Below are positions 1-6,023 of a DNA stretch of 7,456 nt, piece after piece; the stretch's first letter is position 1, and every line of letters begins with the position of its first letter. Below the pieces are notes generated by a model. That model ran no database searches, was not told where the DNA came from, and saw only the letters and a list, made by a program, of their open reading frames with translations. Made by a program: the position numbers and the translations under genes. The stretch lies in the NCBI RefSeq assembly GCF_000966975.1, contig NZ_JZWV01000764.1, forward strand, positions 1 to 7,456, written 5' to 3'. The stretch is from Streptomyces katrae. GTDB taxonomy: Bacteria > Actinomycetota > Actinomycetes > Streptomycetales > Streptomycetaceae.

Positions 1-729
1 CGCGGCCCCGCCGGTACGGCCCTCACGGCGGGTGCCGTCGCGGCCGGGCAGCTCTCGGTGGGCTGGTCCAACGACCGCGTCGACCTGCGGCGCGACCGGG
101 CCGCCGGCCGCCGCGACAAACCCCTGGCCACGGGCCGGGTGCCGGCCGCCGCCGTGACCGCCGCCGCCCTCACGGCGCTGGCCCTGTGCGTACCGCTGTC
201 GCTGGCCGCGGGCGCGGCGGCCGGGGCCGCCCACCTCGCCGGGGTCGCGGCCGCCTGGGCCTACAACCTGCGGCTCAAGGGCACGGCCGCCTCCTGGCTC
301 CCGTACACCCTCGCCTTCGGCCTGCTCCCCGCCTTCGTCACCCTCGGCCTGCCGGGTGCGCCCTGGCCGCCGCCCTGGCTCACCGGCGCCGCCGCCCTGC
401 TCGGGGCGGGCGCCCACTTCGCCAACGTCCTGCCCGACATCGCCGACGACCTCGCCACGGGCGTGCGCGGCCTCCCGCAGCGGCTCGGCGCCCGCACCTC
501 GGCCGCACTGGCCGCCCTCCTCGTCCTCGGCTCGGCGGCCCTCCTGGTCCTCGGCCCGCCGGGGCGCGTCACCCCGTACGGCTGGACCCTCCTCGCCCTG
601 ACCGGCGCCCTGCTCCTGGCCACGGCCGCGGCCCCCGGCCGGATCCCGTTCCTCGGGGTGATGGCGGTCGCGGGCGGCGACGTCCTGCTGCTCCTGGCCC
701 GCGGCGCCGGCCAGGCCGCGTCACTCTGA
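1..729 (+). CDS. UbiA-family membrane prenyltransferase, 5' end cut by the window
   Basis: The frame is open from base 1 and stops at TGA 727-729, giving 242 residues without the N-terminus. UbiA enzymes are integral membrane proteins that join a prenyl diphosphate to an aromatic or other acceptor using two Asp-rich Mg2+-binding motifs. The first motif is visible as NDRVDLRRD (window residues 24-32, the NDxxDxxxD pattern), followed by the usual RRDKPLATG stretch. The second is DIADD (146-150), followed by GVRGLPQRLG, as in the family. Ala/Leu-rich hydrophobic stretches before, between and after the motifs fit the multi-helix UbiA fold. Most of the first transmembrane region lies upstream of the window. 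The substrate cannot be told from sequence; the neighbours give no menaquinone, heme or terpenoid context. An EboC-like role is possible but not shown. The gene converges on the PHP gene, 67 bp away. Family assignment is firm; reaction is unknown. Confidence 0.88.
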   Translation, partial: RGPAGTALTAGAVAAGQLSVGWSNDRVDLRRDRAAGRRDKPLATGRVPAAAVTAAALTALALCVPLSLAAGAAAGAAHLAGVAAAWAYNLRLKGTAASWLPYTLAFGLLPAFVTLGLPGAPWPPPWLTGAAALLGAGAHFANVLPDIADDLATGVRGLPQRLGARTSAALAALLVLGSAALLVLGPPGRVTPYGWTLLALTGALLLATAAAPGRIPFLGVMAVAGGDVLLLLARGAGQAASL

Positions 730-736
730 CCGGCGG

Positions 737-758
737 CCCCCGAACGCGAGGCCGGGGG
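737..758. terminator. possible hairpin between convergent genes
   Basis: CCCCCG (737-742) can pair with CGGGGG (753-758) across a 10-base loop, in the 67-bp gap between the convergent UbiA and PHP genes. The stem is only 6 bp and there is no T tract, so a terminator role is inferred mainly from position. Confidence 0.3.
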
Positions 759-796
759 AGGGGCGGGCCCGGCCCGGCACCCTTCCGGGAGGCGGC

Positions 797-1850
797 CTAC
801 GCCGGCGCCCGGCGGGTACGGGTCCAGGCCAGGAGGTCCTCGGCCGCCCAGGTGTTGACCACCCGCTCCGGCGGCACCCCGCACTCCGCGGCCCGTTCGC
901 AGCCCAGGATCTGCCAGTCGAGCTGGCCCGGGGCGTGGGCGTCGGTGTCGATGGCGAAGAAGACCCCCGCGTCGACCGCGAGGCGCAGCAGCCGGCGGGG
1001 CGGGTCCAGGCGTTCGGGACGGCTGTTGACCTCCACGGCCGTACCCGACTCCGCGCAGGCGGCGAACACGGCCCCGGCGTCGAACGTGGACTCCGGGCGG
1101 GTCCGGCCCGTCACCAGCCGGCCCGTGCAGTGCCCGAGGACGTCCATCAGCGGATTGCGCACCGCCGCCAGCAGGCGCCGGGTCATCGCCGGGGCCTCCA
1201 TCCGCAGTTTCGAGTGCACGGAACCCACCACCACGTCGAGCCGCTCCAGCAGCTCCGGCTCCTGGTCCAGGGAGCCGTCCGGCAGGATGTCGCACTCGAT
1301 GGATGTCGCACTCGATCCCGGTGAGCAGCCGGAACGGCGCCCACCGCCCGTTCAGCTCCGCCACCACCTCCAGCTGCTCGCGCAGCCGTTCCGGCGACAG
1401 GCCCCGGGCGACCGTCAGGCTCGGCGAGTGGTCCGTCAGCACCGCCCACTCGTGCCCGAGCCCGGCCGCCGCCCGGCCCATCGCCTCGATCGGGCTCCCG
1501 CCGTCCGACCAGTCCGAATGCAGGTGGCAGTCACCACGCAGGGCCGCGCGCAGCGCCAGGGCGGCGGGGGCGGGCGGCGGCCCCTCGGGCATCGCCGCGG
1601 CCTCGTCCTCCAGCACCCGCAGGTACTGCGGGACCTCCCCGAGCAGCGCCTCGCGCACCACCTGGGCGGTCTTCGGCCCGATCCCCTTGACGGCCTCCAG
1701 AGTCCCGGCGGCGGCCCGCTCGGCCGTCTCCTCCTCGCCCATTCGGGTAAGCGCCGAGGCCGCCGTACGGAAGGCCCGCACCCGGTACGTGGGCGCCTGC
1801 GCGCGTTCCAGCAGGAAGGCGATCCGGTCCAGCGCCGCCTCCGGGTCCAT
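797..1850 (-). pseudogene. PHP-domain phosphoesterase (PolX C-terminal-like) with HhH region, frameshifted by a 16-bp duplication
   Basis: The ATG at 1850 follows a good ribosome site (GAGGAGG, then TGTTC before ATG). Residues 1-80 resemble the helix-hairpin-helix/8-kDa region of family X polymerases, with KGIGPKTAQVV at 55-65. The PHP metallo-phosphoesterase domain follows: HLH 109-111, LTDHS 138-142 and GIECDI 178-183. The reading frame then shifts, and the rest of the domain continues in another minus frame (VVVGSVHSKLRM, GHCTGR, EVNSRPERLD, AIDTDAHAP) to TAG at 797-799. The break is a perfect 16-bp tandem repeat (1285-1316). Dropping one copy joins GIECDI to LPDGSLDQEPELLERLDVVV and yields 345 residues, a normal length for stand-alone actinobacterial PHP proteins. 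The break separates the N-terminal ligands (H109, H111, H141, E180) from the C-terminal His/Asp ligands, so as read the product should be inactive. Intact homologues are thought to hydrolyse phosphoesters in nucleic-acid metabolism; the substrate is unproven. It is either a true mutation or an assembly/sequencing error. Confidence 0.88.
1285..1316. repeat. perfect 16-bp tandem duplication causing a frameshift
   Basis: The unit GGATGTCGCACTCGAT occurs at 1285-1300 and again, identically, at 1301-1316. Sixteen is not a multiple of three, so the second copy shifts the PHP reading frame by one base. Each copy encodes the same IECDI motif on the minus strand, showing that one copy is extra. Confidence 0.95.
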
Positions 1851-1881
1851 GAACACCTCCTCACGCTGCTGAGGCCTGTCC

Positions 1882-1913
1882 GACCATTCCCGCCGGGGCC
1901 GGGGCGAATGGTC
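1882..1913. promoter_or_regulatory. 32-bp inverted repeat in the php/yjbQ divergent gap
   Basis: GACCATTC (1882-1889) and GAATGGTC (1906-1913) are perfect 8-bp inverted arms around a 16-base GC-rich spacer. They lie 32 bases upstream of the PHP start and 78 bases upstream of the yjbQ start. Arm centres are 24 bp apart, about two helical turns, so this could be a dimeric regulator site. It could also form a hairpin in the PHP leader transcript. No convincing -10/-35 pair was found here for either gene. Confidence 0.4.
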
Positions 1914-1991
1914 AGCAAGGCCCAGTCTCCCAACGCACCCCGGCGACGGCGAACGCGCGGCACACCGGCCGGGTGCGCGATCATGGACGGC

Positions 1992-2414
1992 ATGTCCGAC
2001 CGATTCACCACCCGGATCCTCCGCCTGACGACCGGCCGCGCCGAGACCGTCACCGACCTCACCCGCGACTGCGAGCGCTTCCTCACCGAGGAGGCGGCCG
2101 GGCGTGACGGGCTGCTCAACGTCTTCGTCCCGCACGCCACCGCGGGCATCGCCGTGATCGAGACGGGTGCCGGAAGCGACGAGGACCTGCTCGCCGCGCT
2201 CGCCACCCTGCTCCCCGCCGACGACCGCTGGCACCACCGGCACGGTTCCCCCGGCCACGGCCGGGACCACGTCCTGCCGGCCTTCGTCCCCCCGCACGCC
2301 ACCCTGCCGGTCGTCGGCGGCCGGCTCCAGCTCGGGACCTGGCAGTCCGTCTGCCTGGTCGACACGAACAGGGACAACCCCGACCGGCAGGTGCGGCTGA
2401 GCTTCCTGGGCTGA
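1992..2414 (+). CDS. yjbQ: YjbQ family protein (UPF0047; secondary thiamine-phosphate synthase-like)
   Basis: A 140-residue protein, the usual full length of the UPF0047/YjbQ family. Hallmarks are VPHATAGIAVIETGAGSDEDLL (46-67), with His48 and Glu57; a His-rich stretch HHRHGSPGHGRDH (81-93); and GGRLQLGTWQSVCLVDTNRD (109-128), the conserved LGTWQ signature. The family forms small trimers with a His-lined pocket. The Escherichia coli member shows weak thiamine-phosphate synthase activity, but the real function is unsettled and no thiamine genes are nearby. I chose the ATG at 1992 (MSDRF) because it starts where family members start; an in-frame ATG at 1983 would add MDG. Neither has a clear ribosome-binding site, so a leaderless or weakly initiated mRNA is possible. 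It is divergent from the PHP gene and ends 31 bp before the convergent VOC gene. Family call is firm; function is tentative. Confidence 0.9.
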   Translation: MSDRFTTRILRLTTGRAETVTDLTRDCERFLTEEAAGRDGLLNVFVPHATAGIAVIETGAGSDEDLLAALATLLPADDRWHHRHGSPGHGRDHVLPAFVPPHATLPVVGGRLQLGTWQSVCLVDTNRDNPDRQVRLSFLG

Positions 2415-2445
2415 TGCCGCCGGGCGGCCGCGTCACGGGGCCCGT

Positions 2446-3291
2446 TCAGCCTGTTCCGCCGGCTTCACCGGTCTCACCGGTCTCACCTGTCTCACCGGTT
2501 TCGGACCCCGTCACCCGTTCGGTCAGCGTGAACAGGGCCCCGTCCGGGTCGCGCAGCATGATCGAGCGCTCCCTGCCGTCCGAGGTGACTACCGAGACGG
2601 TGCGGCCGCCGAGTTCCAGGGCCGCCTCCACCGCCGGCTCCAGCTCCGGGACGCGGAAGTGGACGTGCCAGCGCGGACGGGTGTGCGGGGTGTACGCGCC
2701 CACCTCCACGGGACCGCTGTCCAGCCGGGCGACCGGCTCCCCGCCCTGGCGCAGCACGACCTGCTCCTCCTCGTAGGAGACCTCGCAGCACCCGGCGCGG
2801 CCCGTGGCCCACTCCAGCACCTCCCCGTAGAAGAGGGCCGCGTCGAAGGCGTTGCGGGTACGCAGCTCCAGCCAGGCGGGCGCCGGGCCCAGCCCCACGC
2901 GCCATCCCGAGGAGACCGGCCCCTGCCAGATCCCGAACACCGCCCCGTCGGGGTCGGCGACCAGCGCCGCCCGCCCCCCGCCGGGGAAGGACACCGGGCC
3001 GACCGCCACCGTGCCGACGCGCTCGCGGATCCGGGCGGCCGCCACGTCCACGTCGTCGACGGCGAAGTACGGGGTCCAGGCCACCGCCACCGCCAGATCA
3101 CTGGCCAGCGCCCCGATGCCGGCCACCGGCACGTCGTCCTGCACGGCCATCGAGAAGGCCGAGCCGAACCGGGCCGGACGGAAGGTCCAGCCCACGACCG
3201 CCCCGTAGAAGCGCTGGGCGGCCTCCAGGTCGCGGGCCATCAGACTGACCCAGCAAGGGGCCCCGAACACGTCCTTCGTCGTAATCTCCAC
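2446..3291 (-). CDS. VOC family protein, two glyoxalase-fold domains
   Basis: A 281-residue protein with two vicinal-oxygen-chelate (glyoxalase/bleomycin-resistance fold) modules. Module 1 spans about 10-125: APCWVSLMARDLEAAQRFYGAVVGW, then AWTPYFAVDDVDVAAARIRE and AALVADPDGAVFGIWQGP. Module 2 spans about 137-258: PAWLELRTRNAFDAALFYGEVLEWATG, PRWHVHFRVPELEPAVEAALELGG and IMLRDPDGALFTLTE. This two-module form is common in actinomycetes and is often annotated as a hydroxylase-like or glyoxalase-like protein; substrates are mostly unknown. The start is the GTG at 3291 (VEITTKDVFGAPCW). Beginning at the later Met18 would remove the first beta strand. There is no Shine-Dalgarno sequence before the GTG, so the start is less certain than the frame. 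The C-terminus ends in a low-complexity TGE repeat. It lies 56 bp downstream of the HPP gene on the same strand, and the two may be co-transcribed. Confidence 0.88.
   Translation of the reverse strand: MEITTKDVFGAPCWVSLMARDLEAAQRFYGAVVGWTFRPARFGSAFSMAVQDDVPVAGIGALASDLAVAVAWTPYFAVDDVDVAAARIRERVGTVAVGPVSFPGGGRAALVADPDGAVFGIWQGPVSSGWRVGLGPAPAWLELRTRNAFDAALFYGEVLEWATGRAGCCEVSYEEEQVVLRQGGEPVARLDSGPVEVGAYTPHTRPRWHVHFRVPELEPAVEAALELGGRTVSVVTSDGRERSIMLRDPDGALFTLTERVTGSETGETGETGETGEAGGTG
2465..2500. repeat. 9-bp tandem repeat, four units, in the VOC 3' end
   Basis: Four consecutive 9-bp units run from 2465 to 2500: TCACCGGTC, TCACCGGTC, TCACCTGTC and TCACCGGTT. They encode the Thr-Gly-Glu repeats of the VOC protein tail (about residues 264-276). 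The unit length keeps frame, so copy-number change would only lengthen or shorten the tail. Confidence 0.9.
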
Positions 3292-3320
3292 GGACAAGGA
3301 GTAGCGCCCGGCCCCCCTCG

Positions 3321-3343
3321 CTGCGGCGCAGGCGCGCCCGCAG
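3321..3343 (-). other. small inverted repeat between the HPP and VOC genes
   Basis: CTGCGG (3321-3326) and CCGCAG (3338-3343) flank 11 bases, 4 bases after the HPP stop codon on the minus strand. It could form a short hairpin in the transcript between HPP and VOC, as a weak terminator or mRNA end-protecting structure. No T tract is present. Low confidence. Confidence 0.25.
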
Positions 3344-3347
3344 GTCA

Positions 3348-3881
3348 TCACCACCAGTAGGCGGGGTACCTCGGGGCGGTGCGGCGGATGCGGGAGCCGG
3401 CGTAACCGGTGAGGACCAGGAGCACGGTCGAGCCGAACAGCAGCGGGACGAACCGGGCGGGCGCCGGGGACTGCAGCACGGTCACCACGGCCGTGGCCAC
3501 GGCGGGGGAGTGCGGGGTACGGGCCAGGGTCAGCAGGGCCAGGGTGAGCCCGGCCGCCAGGGCCGCCGCCCAGGCGGAGCTGCCGGCCGCCGCCAGTACG
3601 GCGTAGCCGCAGGCCGCGCCGATCAGATGGCCGACCACCACACCGCGCGGCTGCGCCAGGGGCAGGGTGGGGGCGCTGTGCACCAGCGCGGCACTGGCGG
3701 CGAGCGGGGGTATCAGCACCGGCTCGTGGATCGCCGCGCCGATGGCGACGAGGGCCAGCAGGACGGTCGTGGCGGCGCTGACGCTGTGGAAGGCCGCGAC
3801 GGCACTGGGCCGGGGCGGGGCCCCGGGCGCCGGGACGGGCGCGGCGGGAGCGGTGGGCGCGGGGGTGGTGGCGGAAGGCAT
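3348..3881 (-). CDS. HPP family integral membrane protein
   Basis: A 177-residue protein with a Pro/Ala-rich N-terminus (1-28), then hydrophobic segments at about 33-50, 54-70, 80-100, 103-120 and 143-162. It ends in an Arg-rich, aromatic tail (RIRRTAPRYPAYWW). The order of motifs matches the HPP family: EPVLIPPLAASAALVHSAPTLPLAQPRGVVVGHLIGAACGY (53-93), then TRTPHSPAVATAVV (about 120-134). The defining His-Pro-Pro triplet in the last motif reads His-Ser-Pro here (124-126), so this is a diverged member. Plant plastid HPP proteins have been linked to nitrite transport; bacterial members are mostly uncharacterised, and no nitrogen gene lies nearby. The ATG at 3881 is the first plausible start, with no upstream in-frame ATG or GTG near it and no clear ribosome site. 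It is divergent from the cupin gene and 56 bp upstream of the VOC gene. Family call is good; function is unknown. Confidence 0.82.
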   Translation of the reverse strand: MPSATTPAPTAPAAPVPAPGAPPRPSAVAAFHSVSAATTVLLALVAIGAAIHEPVLIPPLAASAALVHSAPTLPLAQPRGVVVGHLIGAACGYAVLAAAGSSAWAAALAAGLTLALLTLARTPHSPAVATAVVTVLQSPAPARFVPLLFGSTVLLVLTGYAGSRIRRTAPRYPAYWW

Positions 3882-4157
3882 GCGGGAGCGGGATTTCGGT
3901 GCGGGGCCGGGGCCGGGGCAGGGAGGGCGGGCGGCCCCGGCCCGGTGGTCGACCGGAGGGCGGGGCAGCGCGGCCGGCGTGTGTGCGGCCGACGCATTCC
4001 GGACATGACTGTATCGGCCACGTGTGCCCGGCCCGGCACCGGGGGGTGGTGCCGGTCCCCCGGGAGGGGGGAAGGCGGCGAACCGCGGTGGGGCGGGCGA
4101 CGTGCTCGTGTATGACTGCGAAGGCATGCCGAAAGCAGGGAAGGAGCGGCACGCACG
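3882..4157. promoter_or_regulatory. 276-bp divergent gap between the HPP and cupin genes
   Basis: No coding region in this stretch is convincing; minus-strand frames give only Pro/Arg-rich low-complexity peptides. It should hold both divergent promoters. On the minus strand TACAGT (4013-4008) fits the actinomycete -10 pattern TAnnnT for the HPP gene, but no good -35 box sits upstream. The only strong structure is the inverted repeat at 4033-4055. The cupin ribosome site (AAGGAG, 4141-4146) lies at the right end. Confidence 0.45.
4033..4055. promoter_or_regulatory. 8-bp-arm inverted repeat (operator or hairpin candidate)
   Basis: CCGGCACC (4033-4040) and GGTGCCGG (4048-4055) are perfect inverted arms around the 7-base spacer GGGGGGT. 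The repeat lies about 100 bp upstream of the cupin start and 150 bp upstream of the HPP start. It could be a regulator site or a transcript hairpin; which one cannot be told from sequence alone. Confidence 0.4.
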
Positions 4158-4649
4158 ATGACGCAACCCCGTCCCGCCGGGGTCCTCACGGACCTCGACG
4201 CGGTGCTCGCCGAAGCCCCCGCCGACTCGACCGGAGCACTGTGGCGGCTGACCGGGGCCGGGCGCGGGCTGGACTCCAACCTGGTCCGGCTGCGTCCCGG
4301 CGCCGCCATCGCGGAGCACGCCGAGCCCCTCCTCGACGTCCTGCTCGTCGTCGTGGCCGGCGGCGGCAGGATCGACACCCCGGAGGGCCCGCACCCGCTG
4401 CGGCCCCACTCGGCGTGCTGGCTCCCGCGCGGCAGCCGGCGCTCCCTGACAGCGGGGCCCGAGGGCCTGGCGTACCTGACGGTCCACACCCGCCGCCCGG
4501 GCCTCGTCATCGCCCCCGCCGCCCCCACCCCCGCCGGGGGCGGCGAACCGGCCTGCCTCCTGCACCGGGTCTGCCCCGCCTGCGGCCGCCTCGCCACCGA
4601 ACCCGCGGCCGCCTACTGCTCCCGCTGCGGGACGGAACTCCCCGAGTAG
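4158..4649 (+). CDS. cupin-domain protein with C-terminal zinc ribbon
   Basis: A 163-residue protein starting at ATG 4158, preceded by AAGGAG at 4141-4146 (11-base spacing). Residues about 25-112 form a cupin-like beta barrel: RPGAAIAEHAEPLLDVLLVVVAGGGRID (46-73) resembles cupin motif 1, and HSACWLPRGSRRSLTAG (84-100) resembles motif 2. The usual metal ligands are mostly lost: the first HxH reads HAE (54-56), its Glu is Asp60, and the motif 2 His is replaced by Ser or Arg. It is therefore more likely a binding or sensing cupin than a dioxygenase. After a Pro/Ala/Gly linker (about 119-132) come two Cys pairs, CPAC (139-142) and CSRC (154-157), spaced CxxC-x11-CxxC, a zinc ribbon. Similar proteins appear in other Streptomyces as hypothetical cupins. 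It is divergent from the HPP gene and converges on the protease gene. Domain calls are good; role is unknown. Confidence 0.82.
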   Translation: MTQPRPAGVLTDLDAVLAEAPADSTGALWRLTGAGRGLDSNLVRLRPGAAIAEHAEPLLDVLLVVVAGGGRIDTPEGPHPLRPHSACWLPRGSRRSLTAGPEGLAYLTVHTRRPGLVIAPAAPTPAGGGEPACLLHRVCPACGRLATEPAAAYCSRCGTELPE

Positions 4650-4655
4650 GCGGGT

Positions 4656-4684
4656 GCCCCGCCGCCCGGTCCGGGTGGCGGGGC
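4656..4684. terminator. strong hairpin between the convergent cupin and protease genes
   Basis: Bases 4656-4668 pair with 4672-4684 in a 13-bp stem with one G-T wobble (4664/4676) and a 3-base loop (GTC). It begins 6 bases after the cupin stop and ends 16 bases before the protease stop codon. This is the expected place for a terminator working in both directions. It has no T tract on either side, as is common in Streptomyces. Confidence 0.65.
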
Positions 4685-4700
4685 GGGGAAGCGCGGTGGT

Positions 4701-5927
4701 TCAGCTCGTGACGAGAGAGGCCTGCCAGGAGGCGAGGACGTGGCCGGTCTGGGACCAGCCGATGCAGTTGAGGCCCCCGCCGGTCGAGCCGGACGCGTAC
4801 CCGTAGCTGATCACGCCCCGGCTGGTGATCTTCCCGTCGGCGCGCCAGTTGAACACCGGGCCGCCGGAGTCGCCGGGACGCACCGCGGCCGAGCCGTCGC
4901 GGGTGCACGCCTCGATGCCGCCCTGGACCCAGATGCCGTTGTCCCAGTGCTGGGCGTCACCGGTGACGAAGATCCCGCAGCGGTAGCGGGTGACCGAGCC
5001 GCTCTGGCAGACTTCCTCGCCCATCAGGGACCAGACCCAGTTCGCGTAGGCCCGGCCCTCGGTGCCGATGTACACGCCGGAGTTGGAGCCGCCTGCGGTC
5101 TTGATGATCCCCGCGTCGATGGACGGCAGGGTGTTGAAGACGGTGCCGTAGTCGCTGCTGCCGCTGGTGAAGTGCGTACCGGCCCCGCCGCAGTGCGCGG
5201 CCGTCACCATGTAGCGGTCCCAGCCCGGCACGTCCATGGCGAAGGCCGTGGTGCACTGGGCCGACGACGAGGTGATCGTGGCCCCGCCCCAGTGCGGCGC
5301 CCCGTCGTTGTCGCGTTCCACCACCGGCACCGGCGTCGCCGCCAGGAACCGGACGTCGGCGGGATCGACCCCGGCGCCCGCCCCCTGGCGTACCGGCCGG
5401 GCCCGGTTCAGTGCGGCCGCGCGCGCGGGATCGTCCGCGGCGACGCGCAGGCCGTCCCCCTCCGCGCCGAAGGAGACCATCGAGACCTGCGGGCCCGAGG
5501 CGCGCCAGCCGTCGGCCGCGGCCTCCAGCTCGGTACGGGCCGCCTCCAGCTGCCGCCTGCTGTACTTGGCGGCCTTCACCTCCACACGGACCCGGCCGCC
5601 GGAGTGCGCGGACCGCTCCGCGGCCGCCGCCAGCGCCCGGCCCCGGCCCGTGTCGGTCGCGAACACCGTGACGCGGCCGGCCCCCGCGTCGACCGACACC
5701 CCCGCGTAGGTGTCGGCGTAGCCGGCCGGGGCCGCCGCGTCGATGACGGCGGCCAGCTCGCCCGCCGCCGTCCGGGTCGGAGCCCCCGCCGGGAGGGCCG
5801 CACCGCGGACCCCGTCCGCCCCGGTATCCGCCCACGCCGCTCCGGCCGACGGAGCGGCCAGTAAGCCCAGGACGGCGGCCAGGACACCGATCCGCCGCAG
5901 CGGCCCGCGCCCCAAGGATGAGGACAT
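4701..5927 (-). CDS. secreted S1 family serine protease (streptogrisin/alpha-lytic type) with pro-region
   Basis: A 408-residue preproprotease, ATG at 5927, with AGGA 5 bases upstream of the ATG. Residues 1-33 are a signal peptide: basic RR at 11-12, a hydrophobic core, and probable cleavage at AWA|D (33/34). Export is probably by Sec; the twin Arg does not fit the Tat consensus well. Residues 34 to about 205 form a pro-region, with KYSRRQLEAARTELEAA (121-137) typical of the alpha-lytic protease pro-domain that helps folding. The chymotrypsin-like catalytic domain follows: His245 in VTAAHC, Asp271 in SIDAGI and Ser354 in PGDSGGPV. Six Cys (225/246, 307/317, 341/388) sit where the three disulfides of this family lie. 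The catalytic triad is complete, so it should be an active extracellular endopeptidase; exact specificity is unknown. It is divergent from a MurR/RpiR regulator and shares its palindromic promoter region. Confidence 0.93.
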   Translation of the reverse strand: MSSSLGRGPLRRIGVLAAVLGLLAAPSAGAAWADTGADGVRGAALPAGAPTRTAAGELAAVIDAAAPAGYADTYAGVSVDAGAGRVTVFATDTGRGRALAAAAERSAHSGGRVRVEVKAAKYSRRQLEAARTELEAAADGWRASGPQVSMVSFGAEGDGLRVAADDPARAAALNRARPVRQGAGAGVDPADVRFLAATPVPVVERDNDGAPHWGGATITSSSAQCTTAFAMDVPGWDRYMVTAAHCGGAGTHFTSGSSDYGTVFNTLPSIDAGIIKTAGGSNSGVYIGTEGRAYANWVWSLMGEEVCQSGSVTRYRCGIFVTGDAQHWDNGIWVQGGIEACTRDGSAAVRPGDSGGPVFNWRADGKITSRGVISYGYASGSTGGGLNCIGWSQTGHVLASWQASLVTS

Positions 5928-5971
5928 GCTCTTCCTGCCTTCTGAAGTGGGGTCAACTCGTCGGAGGAGAA

Positions 5972-5999
5972 ACATTTTTCTTCGCCGGGCCAGAAATGT
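5972..5999. promoter_or_regulatory. inverted repeat ACATTT-N16-AAATGT over the protease promoter
   Basis: ACATTT (5972-5977) and AAATGT (5994-5999) are perfect 6-bp arms, centre to centre 22 bp (about two helical turns), in unusually A/T-rich surroundings for this genome. The right arm overlaps the predicted -10 of the protease, so a protein bound here would be placed to repress it. The ligand protein is unknown; the adjacent SIS regulator is a candidate. Confidence 0.4.
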
Positions 6000-6008
6000 G
6001 GGGCCCGG
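5985..6008. promoter_or_regulatory. inverted repeat CCGGGCC-N10-GGCCCGG
   Basis: CCGGGCC (5985-5991) and GGCCCGG (6002-6008) are perfect 7-bp arms around 10 bases. The centre (5996.5) falls inside the predicted protease -10 box and lies exactly 30 bp from the centre of the 16-bp palindrome at 6019-6034. It may be a second operator or a hairpin; GC-rich repeats of this size also arise by chance here. Confidence 0.35.
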
Positions 6009-6023
6009 TCGTGGAACCGTCAA
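5995..6023 (-). promoter_or_regulatory. predicted promoter of the secreted protease
   Basis: On the minus strand TTGACG (6023-6018) is separated by 17 bases from CACATT (6000-5995), a fair match to -35 and -10 boxes. Transcription would start near 5988, giving a leader of about 60 bases that includes the ribosome site before ATG 5927. The -35 box is one arm of the 16-bp palindrome. Confidence 0.5.

Noticed and set aside
186..2414. A 742-codon plus-strand frame that ends in yjbQ
   Set aside because: Only the last 140 codons resemble a protein family. The upstream part is Arg/Pro/Gly-rich and overlaps the UbiA gene in another frame and the PHP gene in antisense.
2416..2428. Short hairpin GCCGC-CGG-GCGGC between yjbQ and VOC stops
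   Set aside because: A 5-bp stem with a 3-base loop is too weak in DNA this GC-rich to call a terminator.
2446..4152. Minus-strand frame extending the VOC gene to 568 codons
   Set aside because: The N-terminal 287 codons are Pro/Arg/Gly-rich and antisense or out of frame to the HPP gene; VOC similarity begins at the GTG at 3291.
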